From Psilocybe azurescens (lineage: Eukaryota; Basidiomycota; Agaricomycetes; Agaricales; Agrocybaceae), in NCBI GenBank assembly GCA_023853785.1, contig JAJIRX010000742.1, forward strand, positions 1 to 64,000: 64,000 nucleotides of DNA. Direction: 5' to 3'. Position 1 is the first letter of the stretch. Every line of letters starts with the position of its first letter. Below are positions 36,264 through 47,650 of this stretch, one piece after another. The translations under genes were made by a program, and so were the position numbers. Below the pieces are notes generated by a model. That model was given only the letters and a program-made list of their open reading frames with translations, was not told the origin of the DNA and made no database searches.

Positions 36264-37417
36264 TCAATGCTTAGTGCTCCAATTGATCAGGCCTTCGTAG
36301 ATGAAAAACATGACAGCAGCATTAGGAACAACACGCATCAAGTGGGCACTCAGACCGCTGTATAACGTCCGAGCGCCCTCCTCAGCGATGACAAGCCGTA
36401 GTGTTTGCCAGAGACCAGTATATTTGATCACCCCGTTGATGCTTGGCTGCCGTAATCGTGTCCGTAGCACCTAAAGCACTGGTCAGTAAGCAAGAAGCCA
36501 TGAAGGAGAGGAGCTGCGCACCTCGTGAGGATATGTGATAAGACTGGCAACCATCTTTGCTGTTCCCGCACTACCCAGCATCCCAGCCCACTGTGATATC
36601 GGACCGTGGCCATCCAGACTCGCGTTGAGCTTCTTCAGCCGCTCGTACAGAACCCACTGTATCGTGGTCTCCGTCACACCAAGATAACTCGCACTGAGAC
36701 CCTTGTAGAACCCTCTGATGCCCTCTTCTCGCAAAATCTTCGTGATGCATATCCAGCTGCCACCCAAAACCTTTTTGTCGCCCTGAGCAAGCTGCAGACG
36801 AGTTTTCACCACCCAGATAGGATTTGTCGCAGTTCCGGTGGCGATTCCTGCGACAGCTGCTGCTAATAGATGCACCCAGCTGTTTTCCTGGCCGTTGTTG
36901 AACTTATCGGCGATGATACGTTTCCCGTTGCCATATGTGAAGAAGTTGATTGAACGCGCTGGGATAACGCCAACCAGAGTAGGCCCGAGACCTTTAAAAA
37001 GAGCGCGAAAAGATTCTTCTCGATAGATATCCCTAGAAAATGACAGTAATGAGATTTGGAGTACCGCGATAGCATGACGCGCAACATACCGGATTATGTA
37101 CCCCGTTTCCACAAAATTGTACAGCAGGTTAGTAGGACGTGGAGCCCCCATTATGACCCCTCCTGCTCCTCCAACCATACCGATAGCTGGGTGTTTCTGG
37201 CGAAACAGGTCTGACTGCAGTCGTGTTTTGACGACATCAAATGGGCTCGTCACGATTGCCCCGCACATTCCACCGAGTCTATTAGGTTTAAATTGTAAGT
37301 GAGAGAGCATGCAAGCTTATAACACGCCATTACTTACCCACCAGCCACAAAATGCAGCCATGGACTGGGTCTCCCAACTTCCTTCCTAATCGCCGCATGC
37401 GAGGGTGATGAAGACAT
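36264..37417 (-). CDS. Mitochondrial carrier protein, Rim2/pyrimidine-nucleotide type
   Basis: Starts at 37417 with MSSSPSHAAIRKEVGRPSPW. Three carrier repeats are visible through their signatures: SPFDVVKTRLQSD, NPIWVVKTRLQLAQ and YPHEVLRTRLRQP. Between them are FRALFKGLGPTLVGVIPARS, IRGFYKGLSASYLGVTETTI and ARTLYSGLSAHLMRVVPNAA. The NPIW signature in repeat 2 and the TETTIQWVLYE segment are typical of the Rim2 / SLC25A33-36 pyrimidine nucleotide branch. Introns are near 37278-37337, 37029-37092 and 36471-36521, all in frame, so the gene is intact. The protein sits in the inner mitochondrial membrane. It is transcribed divergently from the RPC25-like gene. Confidence 0.85.
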
Positions 37418-37749
37418 ACTTTGAAACGTTCGCGGCTATGTTCTGGCCAATATTAGAAATTTATAGAGAGATATATGTCCAGGACTCGTATGCCAGCCAA
37501 GATAGAAGGAGGAAATGGGATTTGCGAACTTGGAGACAACTTGGAAGGGGTCCGTCAGGCGTCAGTGGAGAAACATTTCGAATTTTTGCACATCACGTGC
37601 CAAGCGGACCCAAAAAAGAAAGGGTCGATTAGATTGAACCCAAAGTAAAGCATTCACCTTGTCGCTAACTGTCTACTTATGTTCTCATAGGCTTTATAAG
37701 ACGCTCTGTCGCCGATTTACACGTTGGCAAGAACACTCACCCCGCAGCC
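37418..37749. promoter_or_regulatory. Divergent promoter region
   Basis: The 332 bases separate the starts of the mitochondrial carrier (minus) and the RNA polymerase III subunit (plus), so both promoters must lie here or overlap the genes. No element can be singled out with confidence. Confidence 0.5.
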
Positions 37750-38724
37750 ATGTTTTGTCTTTCCGTTTTGAAGGTGAGCACAAACCGTCAATTCAGTCTG
37801 CAAGGATCACGATGACTCACGGCGCAGAATCAATCTAGGATACGATGGCCATCCATCCATCCAACTTTGGCGCACCTGTGGAGGATGCCTTGATTGCAGA
37901 AATCAACAAAAAGTACGCGAATCGCGTCTTGCACGACGTTGGATTATGCATCTGCGTTTTCGACCTCTCGCAGGCTGGGGAAGGGAAGGTCAGATATGGA
38001 GACGGGTTCTTGTGGTATAAAGGTATGTAGTTGTGCTTTTGAACTCGTCTGGATAATGTATCACTCAAACTTTTGTCTTTAACATAGTCGTCTTTCGGCT
38101 TGTTGTGTTTCGACCTTTTACCTCTGAGGTCGTCATTGGCAAGGTCAAGTCATCCGACGAGGAAGGGATTCGAGGTGAGTCAGCCCTGGTCCGTCTTACT
38201 GAATCAACCTGACCAACAATGCATCTTAGTCACCCTTGGCTTCTTTGACGACATGTATATCCCCGTATCATACCTTCCCCAACCGACGGCGTTGTATGTC
38301 TAAATTTACACCGCACCTCTACCATGCTAACAAACATCCTCAGCGATTCTAACGAACGCGCGCACTTCTGGATCCCCGATTCCACACTAACCACAACCAC
38401 CGAGCTCCTCGACACACCAGTTGCAGACCGCATGTACATTGACCAGGGCGAAATCATCCGCCTCCGCGTCGAATCTGACGAATTCTGCGACGACGAGCCT
38501 GGTCCTCCCAAAGCCACCGAAGGCGTGCAGATAAAAAGAGAATTGAAGAGACCGCCATATATGGTTTGCGTGAGTGCTTCTACCGTGTCACTAATTATAG
38601 TCTTAGGCACTAATTGGTATTATTCTGCTAGTGCTCAATAGCGGAACAAGGCTTGGGTCCCGTCGCATGGTGGAACGGAGCATCACAAGTCGAAGAAGGC
38701 GACGAAACGATGGATGAGGGATAG
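37750..38724 (+). CDS. RNA polymerase III subunit, RPC25/RPC8-like
   Basis: Starts MFCLSVLK; an intron joins this to DTMAIHPSNFGAPVEDALIA and NKKYANRVLHDVGLCICVFD, the Rpb7-type N-terminal domain. It continues VVFRLVVFRPFTSEVVIGKV, VTLGFFDDMYIPVSYLPQPT and ERAHFWIPD, the OB-fold domain of the Rpc25 family, and ends CSIAEQGLGPVAWW then a short acidic tail at TAG 38722-38724. Length of about 215 residues matches the family. Five introns (near 37775-37838, 38022-38088, 38175-38228, 38293-38341 and 38570-38630) all preserve frame, so the gene appears intact. It acts in the nucleus as part of the Pol III stalk, in transcription of tRNA and 5S genes. A tRNA gene lies 190 bases downstream. Confidence 0.9.
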
Positions 38725-38915
38725 CTCTTCAGTATTGCTATCTGATTTGTATTTGTAGTGTATATAGATCATTTTTGGGGTCTGTTGTCAAGATTTCCCA
38801 TGCGACCTTTAAGTTTGAAGTCTTCGACGATTCATTTTCTTCAATCTGAGTAAGTAAAATTATTAGTCAAGAGATGTAGGGCAGGTGGGATTTACAATAC
38901 ATACGTCAATTATAT

Positions 38916-38989
38916 GGCCGACTAGCTCAGCTGGTTAGAGCGTCGTGCTAATAACGCGAAGGTCTTGGGTTCGATCCCCACGTTGGCCA
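38916..38989 (+). tRNA. tRNA-Ile (anticodon AAU)
   Basis: A 74-base cloverleaf. The acceptor stem GGCCGAC pairs with GTTGGCC, the D-loop is AGCTCAGCTGGTTAGAG, the anticodon loop CTAATAA gives AAT (inosine at the wobble position expected), and the T-arm is GGGTTCGATCCCC. There is no intron. Internal A box (tagctcagctgg) and B box (ggttcgatcc) promoters are present. It lies 160 bases left of the duplicated SDR block. Confidence 0.95.
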
Positions 38990-40597
38990 TCTTTTGTGCC
39001 CCGTAAGATATTACTTTTTTCTCAAATGGTCTCTTTGCCTTGTTCAGACGGCACCCCATTTTTGTGTTGAGTCTCGATCAAACTCTTTAGCATCAACGAT
39101 TATGCTGGAAACCACCCATCCCTGTGCTCTGTTCTCTTTTGCTAATGTTGGTTGAATCTTTAAATCGTTATTATGGGTAGCCAAATTCCGATAAGCGAAA
39201 TACAGATATGTATGAGAAGTAATAAGTATCATTTTGTCAGCTAACCTCTCTTCCCAGTGACAAATGAAGCGCCGATAATACGACGTACACGTCCCATCTT
39301 AATCATCTGTATACGCGTCGAGGGTGACACTCTTTCACGGGAGAAAGGAACGTCCGCTCCCCTATAGTCCACATAGAGCTACCACTCCCTCAAGGCTCAG
39401 CTTGAGACCCATGGGTGTCTGCCCCTTCACCATTTGGTTTGTCAAGTGATATGTGCTTATAGGCTATGATACTATGAAAGCGGAAGATTCAGGTCCATGC
39501 ACCCCGATGTGACAGTGTAAATACACGCCTCTTCCCGCAGATCGATCACCAATCAGCATGAGGCCCTTTGCTTGGCATTTTGATTTACGATATTCACATA
39601 TAGCAGTGTTCGCTATTCCCATTAAACCCCTGACCTTCCCTAAGTGGGCTCAGGAGTAATCCGTGGTCAAAATGAAGAAACAGATTGCGCCGGAGCAATG
39701 CCCCCACCGTAAATAGTGAACATTTTAATTGCTACCTAATTATAGCTATTATTGGATACGCATTTACCTCTCGTTATGCGGCTGCCGTGGGTTTCTAACT
39801 ACGAAAGTGCTATTAGAATGTATGGCTATAAAGTTATCGAAGCTTGGCTTTGATTGTCTTATTCAGACCTAGTAAAGCAAATCCTTTACAAGTTCGTCGT
39901 CCCAATGTGGAACGAACCCAAAATACTTGCACTGGCTTTGTGGCCAACTATGTACATTCTCTGGCTTGTTAATGACACAGGAAACGGTATTCGCTTTCGA
40001 TTTTGATCTTGCTCGCTTCACCTGCCGCAGGCAATGTTTCTCATCGGTAAGCAGAATAGACACTTAGACGCTCAGCGGTCAGCGCCCATTTCCGGTGTAC
40101 CTTGTCCGGATTTCTCGCGGGTTGTGAGAGCTATTTTTAGTCAGCTCTATCCAAGTTACAGCATACACACTGGCACTCCGTTTTAGATGGAAACACTGAC
40201 GATTCACCTAGTGGAACTGTGATCAGGTGCGATCTAGAAGATACTAAGAGATGAAAGACCTAAAGAAATTGCCCAATTATCTCCATATTCTGTAATTTTA
40301 ATATCTTATGGCTTCGTCCATCAGGGGACATGCATTTCCAGGTCCTGATATGTTCTAAAAATAAATCAAATCTGTCCTGTAGTTGTACGCTATATTGAAA
40401 TTGTTATGTACCCTTATGTGATAGTTGGCCTCGAGGGTAGCTGGTTCACTGGAAAGTATACATCCCCAGTGTCGAGCACCGTGTCGAGCGGTTTATCTAG
40501 CCCATTAGAGTATGGAGCGGAGGTCAGCTTTTGAGGTACTTAAGCGGCACAGAAATTGCAAGAAGTCTACAGAGTTCAGACTCATCCAGTGATTGAA
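38990..40597. other. Spacer between tRNA-Ile and the small secreted protein gene
   Basis: No gene recognised. From 39149 on it is the duplicated left part of block A and matches 47661-49205, so it probably contains the conserved promoter of the small secreted protein gene. Confidence 0.5.
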
Positions 40598-40843
40598 ATG
40601 TATCTCCAAAGCACCAAAGCTACGCTCATCGTCATCCTCGGCCTCGTTGCCTCAATGGCCAGTGCCAATCCCTTACCAGAGCTCGAACAGCGTACTACTT
40701 GCAGAATAAACTATGTACCCGCATGCTGCAGCTACATCCAATACGTTTCTTGGCCCAATGTTGTGCCCGGCAACAGTGGCGGATGCAAGTGCCGATTCTC
40801 ACATTTTACGCGTCCTCTGACTTTTTATAATGCCTTTCAATAG
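40598..40843 (+). CDS. Small secreted Cys-rich protein, copy A
   Basis: An 81-residue product: signal peptide MYLQSTKATLIVILGLVASM then ASA/NPLPELEQR, with LEQR as a possible Kex2-like processing site. The mature part has cysteines in TTCRINYVPACCSYIQY and GGCKCRFSHF. The in-frame Met at 40556 adds 14 residues before the signal and is less likely. Directly after the stop, a different frame (40851-40995) contains CPTSGANTSGCCQEA and VYCYVP, giving further C and CC spacing. A one-base change or an unrecognised splice would extend the protein to nine cysteines, with a partly hydrophobin-like order. The family is not recognised; effector-like or surface roles are possible. Confidence 0.5.
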   Translation: MYLQSTKATLIVILGLVASMASANPLPELEQRTTCRINYVPACCSYIQYVSWPNVVPGNSGGCKCRFSHFTRPLTFYNAFQ

Positions 40844-41391
40844 GTGTGTCAATGGCATCTGAGCCCGGTGGCGTCTGCCCAACATCCGGAGCCAATACTT
40901 CTGGGTGCTGTCAAGAAGCCCCTCTTACTCATGGGCAGTTGTATTATCATGCAGACAGAACGGTGTACTGTTATGTCCCATAGGAGTTTAATATTTATGG
41001 CTAGAATAACTATAGCAATCAGCAAATTTTAGGAGATGGGTCTAATAGTGCTCGCCCATTTAAAATTCAAGAGTTTTCAACTAAAATTAGGAGTTGGGAG
41101 ACGTTATCATGTGGCCGACACACCCACAATGCTTTGCTTCGGTCCGCTTTCTTTTCTTTCAGTATTTCGCCCAAATTTCGTTTGGTATAGATGTACATAC
41201 AACTGTGGCTTCTCGTTATTTTCTCTTTTCCACAACTCTCCTGGTCACATGATGCACTCTGTCTGATGCCACACGCCTAAGCCATATCTCTGCATTGTGG
41301 TTCCTCGAATTATCTAAATATGCTGCAACTGATCCCATTACTGTACTTCTTAGCTCAATGTCCAAGTTCCGCTACTGGTATACGGCAAATG
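40844..41391. other. Spacer between secreted protein gene and first SDR
   Basis: Holds the possible Cys-containing extension frame (to about 40995), then no coding signal. It is duplicated in block B, where part of it is also tandemly repeated. Confidence 0.4.
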
Positions 41392-42779
41392 TTACTCGTA
41401 GATCATACCACCGTCAATCGTGATCTGTCACCCCGCAAAGCAAATTCCTTCAACGATCAGCAATCCATAAATGAATATCTCGACGTACCGCTTGGCCGGT
41501 TATAAAGCGACCCTGTTCCGACACCAAGTAAGAGACGAGGCCTGCAACGTCCTCTGGTGTTCCAAGAAACCCAAGGTCCGTCTTCAGTAGTACCTAATAT
41601 GTATTATTAGATTTAGAACCACCCCGTGTAGAGATTGAGTCAGGAATACCTACATCCTGAGCAAATCTGCGGATATTTTCGTCTGGAATGAAAGACATCC
41701 CTTTCGCTTGTGTGTCATATACCATGGGTCAGGCCACTGTGGATTACAACTGCTATAGCGAAGTGGTCACGGAAGACTCACTCATGTCTGTCTCTATGGG
41801 TCCGGGAGCGTATGCATTGACGGTGATACCATATTGTGCCCATTCCTGAGCTACGTAAAGAAAAATCGGGTCAGTGGATTTAACGGTTACTCAGTGACAA
41901 ACTGACGTGGATGCAATTGCTTACCTGCGGTTTGTGTCAAACCACGCACCGCGAATTTTGTGGCGGAGTAGGCACCAAGGTTTCTCATGCCTACAGTTCA
42001 TATTACTTATGTCTCCTATCTGGCTTATGAACGATAACCTCGCCTTTCTTTCCTGTGACCGAAGATGCGCCGACGATGCGCCCACCGCTACCTTGCTTTA
42101 TCATCTGCGCAGCGGCGTATTTGTAGCAGAGGAACGGGCCTTTAAGGTTGACGCGAACAATATTGTCCCAGGCCTCCGTATCCTCTAATCACAATATGAT
42201 GAAGTAAGATATCTGGCTTAGAGAGAGAGCACTGCGTACGATTGATAAGTGCTCCAATGACGGCGATCCCTGCATTAGCCACCATCTAATAGTGGGTAAA
42301 AGGGATTAGTAACACGACAAGTGATAGACATTAATGGTATCGAATTTTCTCGGTGATGAGGAGCCTGAGTCTCGAGGAAATAGTGGAGACATTCACAAAA
42401 AGTCTAAACTCACAACGTCAACCCCACCAAGATCCTCCGCAGTTTTATTCACCAAATTCTTCACATCTTCTTCAACGGCAGCGTCTCCGGTCAGCACCAG
42501 TGCCCTACGTCCTATATGCTCAACAATTTCCGAGCCGACCTCATCCAGCTGTGATTGATTAGAAGGAAGATCGTTGAGTGCAAGGTCGTAGCCATCTTTA
42601 GCTAAGCGGAGGGCAATGGCACGACCAATTCCGCGAGATGCGCCTGTGACCACTGCTACACGGGGGCGCGCTGGATGGTTGGATGACGGCGCTGTATTCA
42701 ACTTGCGAGACGCAGGCTTCAGGTTATTCGAGAGTGGGAATGCGAGAGTGCGCAAGCGGACTAGAGAGGTAGAAAGCAT
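41392..42779 (-). CDS. Short-chain dehydrogenase/reductase A1
   Basis: NAD(P)-dependent SDR of the classical type. The start MLSTSLVRLRTLAFPLSNNL (42779) gives a basic, amphipathic, mitochondrial-presequence-like leader; Met 42827 upstream is an alternative. It continues VAVVTGASRGIGRAIALRLA (cofactor loop), LALNDLPSN, MVANAGIAVIGALINR (NAG motif), GGRIVGASSVTGKKG (active Ser), GAYSATKFAVRGLTQTA (YxxxK), YGITVNAYAPGPIETDM and GFLGTPEDVAGLVSYL. It ends ITIDGGMIYE with TAA at 41392. Introns are short and conserved in the block B copy. The sequence resembles acetoin/diacetyl reductases and related sugar or polyol SDRs; the substrate is unknown. The next gene is a paralogue in the same orientation. 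Confidence 0.8.
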
Positions 42780-43563
42780 CGCTGGGGTGGAATTCTCTGT
42801 ACTTGGGAGGGTCTGACAGTGGGACAATATCCATGAGACACTGTGTATATATAGTACAATCTTGAATGATATCCAGAAAAATAGATTTATTTATGCACAG
42901 AGAAGACGGCGAGAAGACTGGGACTGGGAACAGAGAATTGATGGGGTACCTTTTCCACTGAAAGCATGTCATGAGAAAGTACAATAAGAAAGGACTTTGT
43001 GGGAATCTGGGAATCAAACGGCTCAATTCCTGTGATCCCATGCGCTGAATGCGCCGCCACAAGTATGTAGAATCTTTATATAAACTGAATTCTCCGTTAC
43101 AGAATGAATTTAGCTAGTATAAATTATATTTACAGTATATAAGTACAGTATTTATATTATTGTACGCTACGCGTTTACCTCCCAATCTCATGGTTTTTAT
43201 CTGATTGCTTTGGTCTTTTCAACAGACTTCTTGAGTATCTCCAGTAACAGAGTCCTTGAAAGTCCAAGCACATGTTCAAATGCTTATTGCTCGGCACCCG
43301 ACGAGGCCGAGGATGCGATTGAAGCGTTGGCGTTAGCTTCATCAATGTCATGACCATATATCGTGTGAACAACCTATTTATAGATTCACTATTTGAGAGC
43401 GTTGTTTCGAACCAAAATCGTTTGTATATAAAATCTACAAAATGTACCACAGAGACATAATTAGAGCTAAATTATTTTCCAGAATAGCTTCATCTTTGAA
43501 GCGTTGCAAGCCAAGTCATCATTTTTTGCATAGTTAAAAGTGAACAATCGCCAGGCTTCCAGA

Positions 43564-44984
43564 TCAGTGGAAAATCACACCGCCGTCGATCGTGATCTAA
43601 TAAAATATCAACAAGTTCAAAGAGTTGAAGGGCTTTGAAAGGAAATGTAACGAAGCCACATTATCATCCTACTGTGGTAAGAGGAACTTACAGCCTGCCC
43701 AGTTATAAACTTCGCTTGATCAGAAGCCAGGTATGAGACTAGTCCTGCGATATCTTCGGGTGTGCCGTTGATCCCCAGTGCTGTCTGCGGAACCGTCTGG
43801 TTTGACATCGTTGATGGGCATAAGACAGAATAAACCTTCAGTCAGACAACCGATCATTGGGAGAGAAAGGGGCATTGAAGTTACCGCTTCGACATCGGCG
43901 TTTGGGTCAACGTCTGAGATCACTTTCACTAGGAGATGCATCGCGTTAGTGAAGTAAAAGTGGACAAATGATATCAACGCCTCTATAATTTATTGACATC
44001 TTCCTGACTCACACATATCTGTCTCTATCGGACCTGGAGCGTACGCATTGACGGTGATACCGTGTTTCGCCCATTCTTGAGCTTTATATCGTAAAATCAA
44101 CTTTAACTTTTAGACACCTTTCTGATGGAAAATAACGCTGAACTCCGTACCTCCACTCTGTGTCAATGCGCGGACGACGAACTTGGTCGAGCAATATCCA
44201 GATAGATAAGGCCTACCTGAGTATATATTGGTATGAGCAAAGGGATTCACTCCGCCATCGATAAGGTGAATTTCACCTCGTTTTCCTCCTATGGAGGACG
44301 CGCCAATGATGCGCCCACCACGCCCTTGCTTGATCATCTGTAGCGCCGCGTACTTGTAACAGAGAAACGTCCCACGGCCATTGATGCCTTGAATTTTATC
44401 CCATTCTTTCACTGTGGCTGTTGTATAACAATTGGTTGAGTCGCGATAGATGTGCAACATGGCGATGAAGTACAGGAAAGATAAAGTACATACTATCTGC
44501 AATAGATTTGGTGAAGCATATTCCTGCATTGGCTACCATCTAGTGATATCGCAAATGCGGAGGTCATGATCCAGTGAACTCTGCAAAAATCGCATTGAAG
44601 AATAAAGCAACTCACAATGTCGACGCCTCCCAATCCTTCAACTGCGCCGTCCACCAACTTTCTTACGTCCTCTTCTATAGATACATCTCCAGTGAGAGTT
44701 ACCGCCTTCCTCCCTATTTTCTCCTTGATGATTGTGCTCAACTCATCTATTAAGCCTGAACTGGAGGGAAGATCATTCAAAGCGACATCGTAGCCATCGT
44801 GCGCAAGGCGAAGAGCGATGGCGCGGCCTATTCCTCTGGAGGCGCCTGTGATAACTGCTGTTCGGTTGAGGCCTGGAAGAGCGGAACGGGATGCTGTGTG
44901 GGATAGGAAGCGGGTCCCGAGAGCGAGTTTTGGGAGACGCCATGTCGATTTGAGGAAGAGTTGGGTGGGTTGTCGGGCCAACAT
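43564..44984 (-). CDS. Short-chain dehydrogenase/reductase A2
   Basis: A paralogue of A1. The leader MLARQPTQLFLKSTWRLPKL is rich in Arg/Leu/Ser and again looks like a mitochondrial presequence. Then come TAVITGASRGIGRAIALRLA, VALNDLPSSSG, MVANAGICFTKSIAD, GRIIGASSIGGKRG, GYCSTKFVVRALTQSG (YxxxK kept), HGITVNAYAPGPIETDM and NGTPEDIAGLVSYLASDQAK. It ends ITIDGGVIFH with TGA at 43564-43566. Catalytic Asn-Ser-Tyr-Lys positions are present and the frame is continuous across introns, so it is probably functional. A1 and A2 share intron layout and probably arose by tandem duplication before the whole block was copied. Confidence 0.8.
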
Positions 44985-45886
44985 CGTTTATATTGTTTGC
45001 GCTGTCTTTTCAGAGAAGGTTGGTTGTCATGTGTAGCGGAAGTAATTTCTCAGTGGCCTCTGGTGTTATATAGAATTTTCTGTGGGCCTATTTTTGTGGG
45101 ATGTGGGGAGGAAAAGGTGACTGAACACGTTGCCGATAACCAGCTCTCATGGCCCCGTACGTTGAGTGCCAGGCATTCATTGTACTTACTTACGTTGCCC
45201 GTCAAGAGGGTTCTAGTCTCCACCTAGAAGACGCAGCTGTTCGCATCATACGCGAGGAAGGCATGTAATGAAATCAGTTGAGATAAGTGTGTACTGAAGC
45301 AGGAGTCAATGGCTTGAAGCAGCTCAATGGCTGTCAATGACCTCGGGATAAAATAGAAGCGACGTACAGTGATGATGATGATCAATGTAAATGGTGTTAG
45401 GGTCTGTAATTTAAATTGTGCTGCCGCTGAATACTTGTAAAGTACTTCAGTGCCTTACACGACTCACACATGGAAGTGGCGGGACAGAAGAGCCCTGCAA
45501 CCGGAAGATCCCGTGAAAACCACTCCTGCCTCATAGCAACAACGCCCGAGGCATCTCATTCACTGCGAGCTAAGTTCGGCGAACCGGTTCGGCGAACGCG
45601 CACCTCGAACCGCGGACTTGTGTGTACTACTACATCTGGAATATACAGTATACGGCACGGCAGCCACCAGGAGTGACACGGCATGGCCTTGCCACGCACA
45701 TACACGCTTTCAAGTTACAACACTTGTGCAACGCTTTGACACCATGTGCATGCATTGACTTGACCGCTTTTCGGTATTGACAATAGATAAACATCTTCCC
45801 CTTCAAATTCTTTGTATGCATATGGAGCTTATTGACATTACTATTATACTGTCAAAGCAACCCTGTAGCGGTCTGAGTTTCCTGCT
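44985..45886. other. Spacer right of SDR A2
   Basis: Contains the SDR A2 promoter; the block A match to block B continues to about 45490. No gene recognised. Confidence 0.4.
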
Positions 45887-46242
45887 AAGGTAGAGGAAAT
45901 CCATACTCATCGGCTGTCACATGACCAGGTGTGATAAAAGGTGACAGAATGACTCAAATTCATACAATAACTATTTGACTTGGTATTTGAGAAAATATAA
46001 AACCAATAAAATGTTTTAATTAGAGATTCTAACATTTTGTTGGTTCCAGTTTTTGTAATTTTGGGTTGTAGTATTAGTTGTATGATTTACAAAGGCAAAG
46101 TTGCAAGATAATTTGTGCCACGTGATTTTATTGAAAACATCATAACAGCACAAAGAGTGGCGCGGCACATGCATTGCTAAGTCGTTTGTCACAGAACATC
46201 ACATCACCTGACAGCCGATGAGTATGGATTTCCTCTACCTTA
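45887..46242. repeat. Inverted-repeat-bounded ~356-bp element
   Basis: The 33-base taaggtagaggaaatccata...cggctgtca at 45887-45919 is present as its reverse complement at 46209-46242. The enclosed ~290 bases are AT-rich and contain no gene. This looks like a MITE or foldback-type insertion; target duplication is not obvious. Confidence 0.7.
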
Positions 46243-46648
46243 CCATATAAGTGCATGGCCGCCCCAGGAAACATGTACTGGAGTAACTGGTGGTGACTAT
46301 CTGAGTGTTGTAATGTCAAAGCCTGACTTGGTTCAGACTTATCTCGGGACAGACAGTCCAATGGTTGTGCCATGTGCAATTCTGGCATGTTCCATTTTAG
46401 GCGGAAACATTACATTTGGTGGAACATGAGCAAATGTGTTCAAACCACGGCAAACGAGAATGTTTGTGATTGACCCATGCCTCAATCAGGGATAGGGGTA
46501 TGTAGCAGTCTGGGTATCCTGCTACCGTATAAGTCCATGGCCACCCCAGGAAACATGTACTGGAGTAATGGGTGTGACAATCTGAGTGTTGTAACATCGA
46601 AGCCTGACTTGGTGCAGACTTATCTCGGGCCAGATAGTCCAACGGTGA
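46243..46648 (+). repeat. Direct repeat of ~119 bp
   Basis: 46243-46361 (ccatataagtgcatggccgc through tccaatggt) recurs at 46530-46648 with about ten percent differences. The spacing is ~287 bases. Only here in the window; no coding function is evident. Confidence 0.8.
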
Positions 46649-46659
46649 AGAGACCGTTA

Positions 46660-47650
46660 CATGGCCAGATCGCCGCCATTGGAGCGCTTATCAATCGTAC
46701 GCAGTGCTCTCTCTAAGCCAGATATCTTACTTCATCATATTGTGATTAGAGGATACGGAGGCCTGGGACAATATTGTTCGCGTCAACCTTAAAGGCCCGT
46801 TCCTCTGCTACAAAATACGCCGCTGCCCAGATGATAAAGCAAGGTAGCGGTGGGCGCATCGTCGGCGCATCTTCAGTCGCAGGAAAGAAAGGTAACGTTA
46901 GCATACATACGTCCGACCAATCCCACGAGATGCGCCCGTGACCACTGCTACATGGGGGCGCTCTGAATGGTTGGATGATGGCTCTGTACTCAACTTGCGA
47001 GACGCAGGCTTCAAATTATTTGAGAGTGGGAATGCGAGAGTGCGCAGGCGGACTAGAGAGGTAGAAAGCATTGATGTGGGTGGATTCTCTGTACTTGGGG
47101 GGTCTAATAGAGGGACAATATCCATGAGACAGTGGGTATAAATAGTACAATAGTGCTGGTTTGTTATTAGCTTCTTTGAATAATATCCATGTACAGGGAA
47201 GACGGCGAGAGGACTGAAACAGAGAATCGATAGGATTCCTTTTCCACTGGAAGCATGACATGAGAAAGTACAATAAGAAAGGGCTTCTAGACTATCTCCA
47301 GTAACAGACTCCTTGAAGGTCCAAGCACATGCTCAAGTGCTTGCATATTGCTCGGTACCCTACGAGGCCGACGATGCGATTGAAGCGCTAGCGTTAGCCT
47401 CATCAATGACCATGACCATGTATCGCGTGGACAATCTATTTATAGATTCGCTACTTGAGAGCGTTGTTTCGAACCAAAATCGTTTGTATATAAAATGTAC
47501 CATGTAGACATAATTAGAGCCAAATTATTTGGCAGAATAACTTCATCTTTGAAGCGTTACAAGCCCAGTCATCATTTTTACGTAGTTAAAAGTGAACAAT
47601 CGCCAGGCTTCCAGATCAGTTGTAAACTACACCGCCGTCAGCAGTCACTT
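46660..47650. pseudogene. Rearranged third copy of SDR DNA, block C
   Basis: 46660-46895 matches SDR1 exons (cgccattggagcgcttatca, then DNIVRVNLKGPFLCY and GGRIVGASSVAGKK) but on the plus strand. 46915-47071 matches the first SDR1 exon on the minus strand (MLSTSLVRLRTLAFPLSNNL to TGASRGIGR). The two pieces are head to head, so one was inverted and the middle of the gene lost. 47280-47640 continues with the spacer and the stop-codon exon region of SDR2, then abuts the left end of block B at 47661. It cannot encode a dehydrogenase. Confidence 0.8.

Larger units (their letters stand above)
39149..45490. repeat. Segmental duplication, block A
   Basis: Starts near gttgaatctttaaatcgtta and ends near tggcgggac (about 45485). 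It aligns in the same orientation with 47661-54987, with scattered substitutions and small indels. It contains one small secreted Cys-rich protein gene (plus strand) and two short-chain dehydrogenase genes (minus strand). Non-coding spacers are duplicated too, so the copy was made at the DNA level. Confidence 0.9.

Noticed and set aside
38990..39149. Integration site of a tRNA-targeted element downstream of tRNA-Ile
   Set aside because: No repeat of the tRNA 3' end was found at the far side of block A or B, so proximity alone does not support targeted integration.
40598..40995. Hydrophobin call for the small secreted protein
   Set aside because: Cysteine order is only partly right and requires an unproven frame change.
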